A stretch of 22,112 nucleotides of DNA from a virus, in IMG/VR virus record IMGVR_UViG_3300017951_004320, positions 1 to 22,112 of that record. The stretch is one strand, 5' to 3'. The notes beneath the pieces are model-generated. The model had not been told where the DNA came from and ran no database searches. It was given only the letters and a program-made list of their open reading frames with translations. Below, piece by piece: positions 21,129 through 22,112 of this stretch (positions within the stretch are counted from its first letter, which is position 1; each line of letters opens with the position of its first letter). A program made the position numbers and the translations under genes.

Positions 21129-21675
21129 GGTGTGGAGTGCAAACCACATGATGGCATTCAATGAGTACATGAATATGTACAGAATAAATGAGGTGCGCAA
21201 GGGTGTGCATGAAAGTGAGTTTGTAACGCAAGAAGAAGCTCTTGATATTTTCACGCTACAAGAGGGCACGGCACTCATGATACCATGTAAGACAGAATTT
21301 CGCAATGGTTCTGTCAGGTGTGTGCCCAAGAATGTGTATGAAAATGGAATGAGTGCGTGGAGAGCAATTGGCGCAAGGCTTTTAGCACTAGCCGCCCAAG
21401 GAGGTCGTGAGTTGTTCCCCGATGCACACGAATGTAGGGTGAGAGCTGAAAGGCTACTCAAGCACATAGATTGGTGGCACTGGAGGTCGCAATCATATGC
21501 ATACAATGAAGAAAAGGATGAGGCATTCGATGGATATGAATATGGCGTCGCGTATGGTGAAATTCTCCAATGTTGCACAAATGAAGACAAGCAAACACTA
21601 GCTTTCGTAGAAGATGGGGGCGTGTATTGTATGGAATGTCAAAAACGACTTGATAAAACAAATGAGCATAGCTGA
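21103..21675 (+). CDS. Hypothetical protein
   Basis: This 190-aa protein begins MITITKKYEVWSANHMMAFN and contains VRKGVHESEFVTQEEALDIF, an Ala-rich helix (AWRAIGARLLALAAQGGREL), a Trp/Tyr-rich region (HIDWWHWRSQSYAYNEEKDE) and a C-terminal part with CC and YCMEC (about 168-181) that could bind a metal. No family is recognised. AAGGAG lies a few bases upstream of the ATG. It begins inside the previous gene. Confidence 0.65.
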   Translation: MITITKKYEVWSANHMMAFNEYMNMYRINEVRKGVHESEFVTQEEALDIFTLQEGTALMIPCKTEFRNGSVRCVPKNVYENGMSAWRAIGARLLALAAQGGRELFPDAHECRVRAERLLKHIDWWHWRSQSYAYNEEKDEAFDGYEYGVAYGEILQCCTNEDKQTLAFVEDGGVYCMECQKRLDKTNEHS

Positions 21676-21732
21676 TTCGCAATTGATGTGTTGGCTTTTG
21701 GTCACATACATACTGTTCAAGGAGTTACGATC

Positions 21733-22053
21733 ATGGAGAAAAAAATTGAAAAAATAAAATCCATGCCCGCGAGCCCCGGCACACTTGATGGTGTTAGAAT
21801 ACCACCCTGTGTGCGTTCGGGGTTCTGTTGTAAAAAGTTTACCTGTTACCTTGGAGTCGCGCATGGCTCCAAGGTTTCTGGTGGCTGCGATTTTCTTCGT
21901 GGAGATGAGCCGGGTGCATATGCTTGTGGTCTCGTGATCGATGGTATTATTTCAAAAACCGAAATATACGCGGGAGAGGGCTGTTGCTCTCCATTGGGTA
22001 ATGTAGCGCGCAATGAAGTTGTTAAAAATCTTACGCGTCAGAACAGGACATAA
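21733..22053 (+). CDS. Cysteine-cluster protein (YkgJ-like)
   Basis: This 106-aa protein has nine cysteines in a pattern typical of small phage proteins grouped with the YkgJ cysteine-cluster family: PPCVRSGFCCKKFTCYLG, then GGCDFLRG, YACGLV and GEGCCSPLGN. In the family these cysteines are thought to bind a metal, possibly zinc or an iron-sulfur cluster; the role is unknown. The frame is open from 21688, but the ATG at 21733 has AAGGAG upstream and gives the expected short lysine-rich N-terminus. A perfect inverted repeat overlaps its stop codon. Confidence 0.7.
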   Translation: MEKKIEKIKSMPASPGTLDGVRIPPCVRSGFCCKKFTCYLGVAHGSKVSGGCDFLRGDEPGAYACGLVIDGIISKTEIYAGEGCCSPLGNVARNEVVKNLTRQNRT

Positions 22054-22067
22054 TCCTTTAGGATTAT
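22050..22067. repeat. Perfect inverted repeat at the end of the cysteine-cluster gene
   Basis: ATAATCC, a TTTA loop and GGATTAT form a 7-bp perfect stem that includes the stop codon. No T-tract follows on either strand, so it is not a standard terminator. It may be an operator or a 3' RNA hairpin. Confidence 0.5.
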
Positions 22068-22107
22068 CACTAACGCGCCCATCATTGTTGCAAACAAGCA
22101 AAGGTAT

Positions 22108-22112
22108 ATGAA
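22108..22112 (+). CDS. Possible start of a further gene (cut by the window edge)
   Basis: An ATG at 22108 follows AAAGG four bases upstream, in the same orientation as the preceding genes and 54 bases after the last stop. Only five bases are inside the window, so nothing can be said about the product. Confidence 0.3.

Noticed and set aside
22050-22067. Rho-independent terminator after the cysteine-cluster gene
   Set aside because: The stem is short, AT-rich and not followed by a T-tract on either strand.
1-22112. tRNA or rRNA genes
   Set aside because: No cloverleaf-like arrangement with a conserved T-loop sequence, and no rRNA-like segment, was noticed on either strand. A covariance-model scan would settle this.

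Overview
The window looks like part of a tailed double-stranded DNA phage (or prophage) genome. Its left half is a head-assembly and DNA-packaging module of the lambda general type: Nu1-like small terminase, GpA-like large terminase, gpW-like joining protein, lambda-family portal, protease-scaffold, cement protein and the start of a major capsid protein. No rRNA, tRNA, integrase, IS element or CRISPR array was seen. The host cannot be named from the sequence. Both Shine-Dalgarno (SD) and non-SD translation starts are used.

Layout. (1) Positions 1-11899 are read leftward, in the order small terminase, three small basic proteins, large terminase, then (after an interruption) gpW-like protein, portal, three large basic proteins, protease-scaffold, cement protein and major capsid protein (cut by the window edge). 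(2) A two-gene island at 6879-7825 points the other way, between the large terminase and gpW genes. It encodes a helix-turn-helix protein and a DUF3102-like protein. (3) Positions 11900-12390 are a divergent intergenic region: an AT-rich part with a 12-bp palindrome and a leftward terminator-like hairpin, then a GC-richer part packed with consecutive inverted repeats. (4) Positions 12391-22112 are read rightward. They hold small unknown genes, a 432-aa unknown protein, a CobS-like AAA+ ATPase with a CobT-like protein split into two genes (metallopeptidase-like part and VWA part), a pyrimidine-dimer-glycosylase-related protein, a DUF2314-like protein and a cysteine-cluster protein.

How the genes work together. 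The left module would build the prohead (capsid, cement, protease-scaffold, portal), package DNA (both terminase subunits) and close the head (gpW). Six extra, strongly basic proteins with Gly/Ala-rich hydrophobic stretches lie among these genes. Three consecutive ones share a short motif (LIELxxKLxEFAxP-like), which suggests a common docking or loading signal, perhaps for internal virion or ejection proteins; this is inference. The right module is probably non-structural. Its centre is a MoxR/CobS-type ATPase plus VWA partner, a chaperone-like remodelling pair whose phage target is not evident. Many right-module genes start directly after a CA-repeat leader instead of a Shine-Dalgarno site, while tightly coupled genes in the same module use good Shine-Dalgarno sites.
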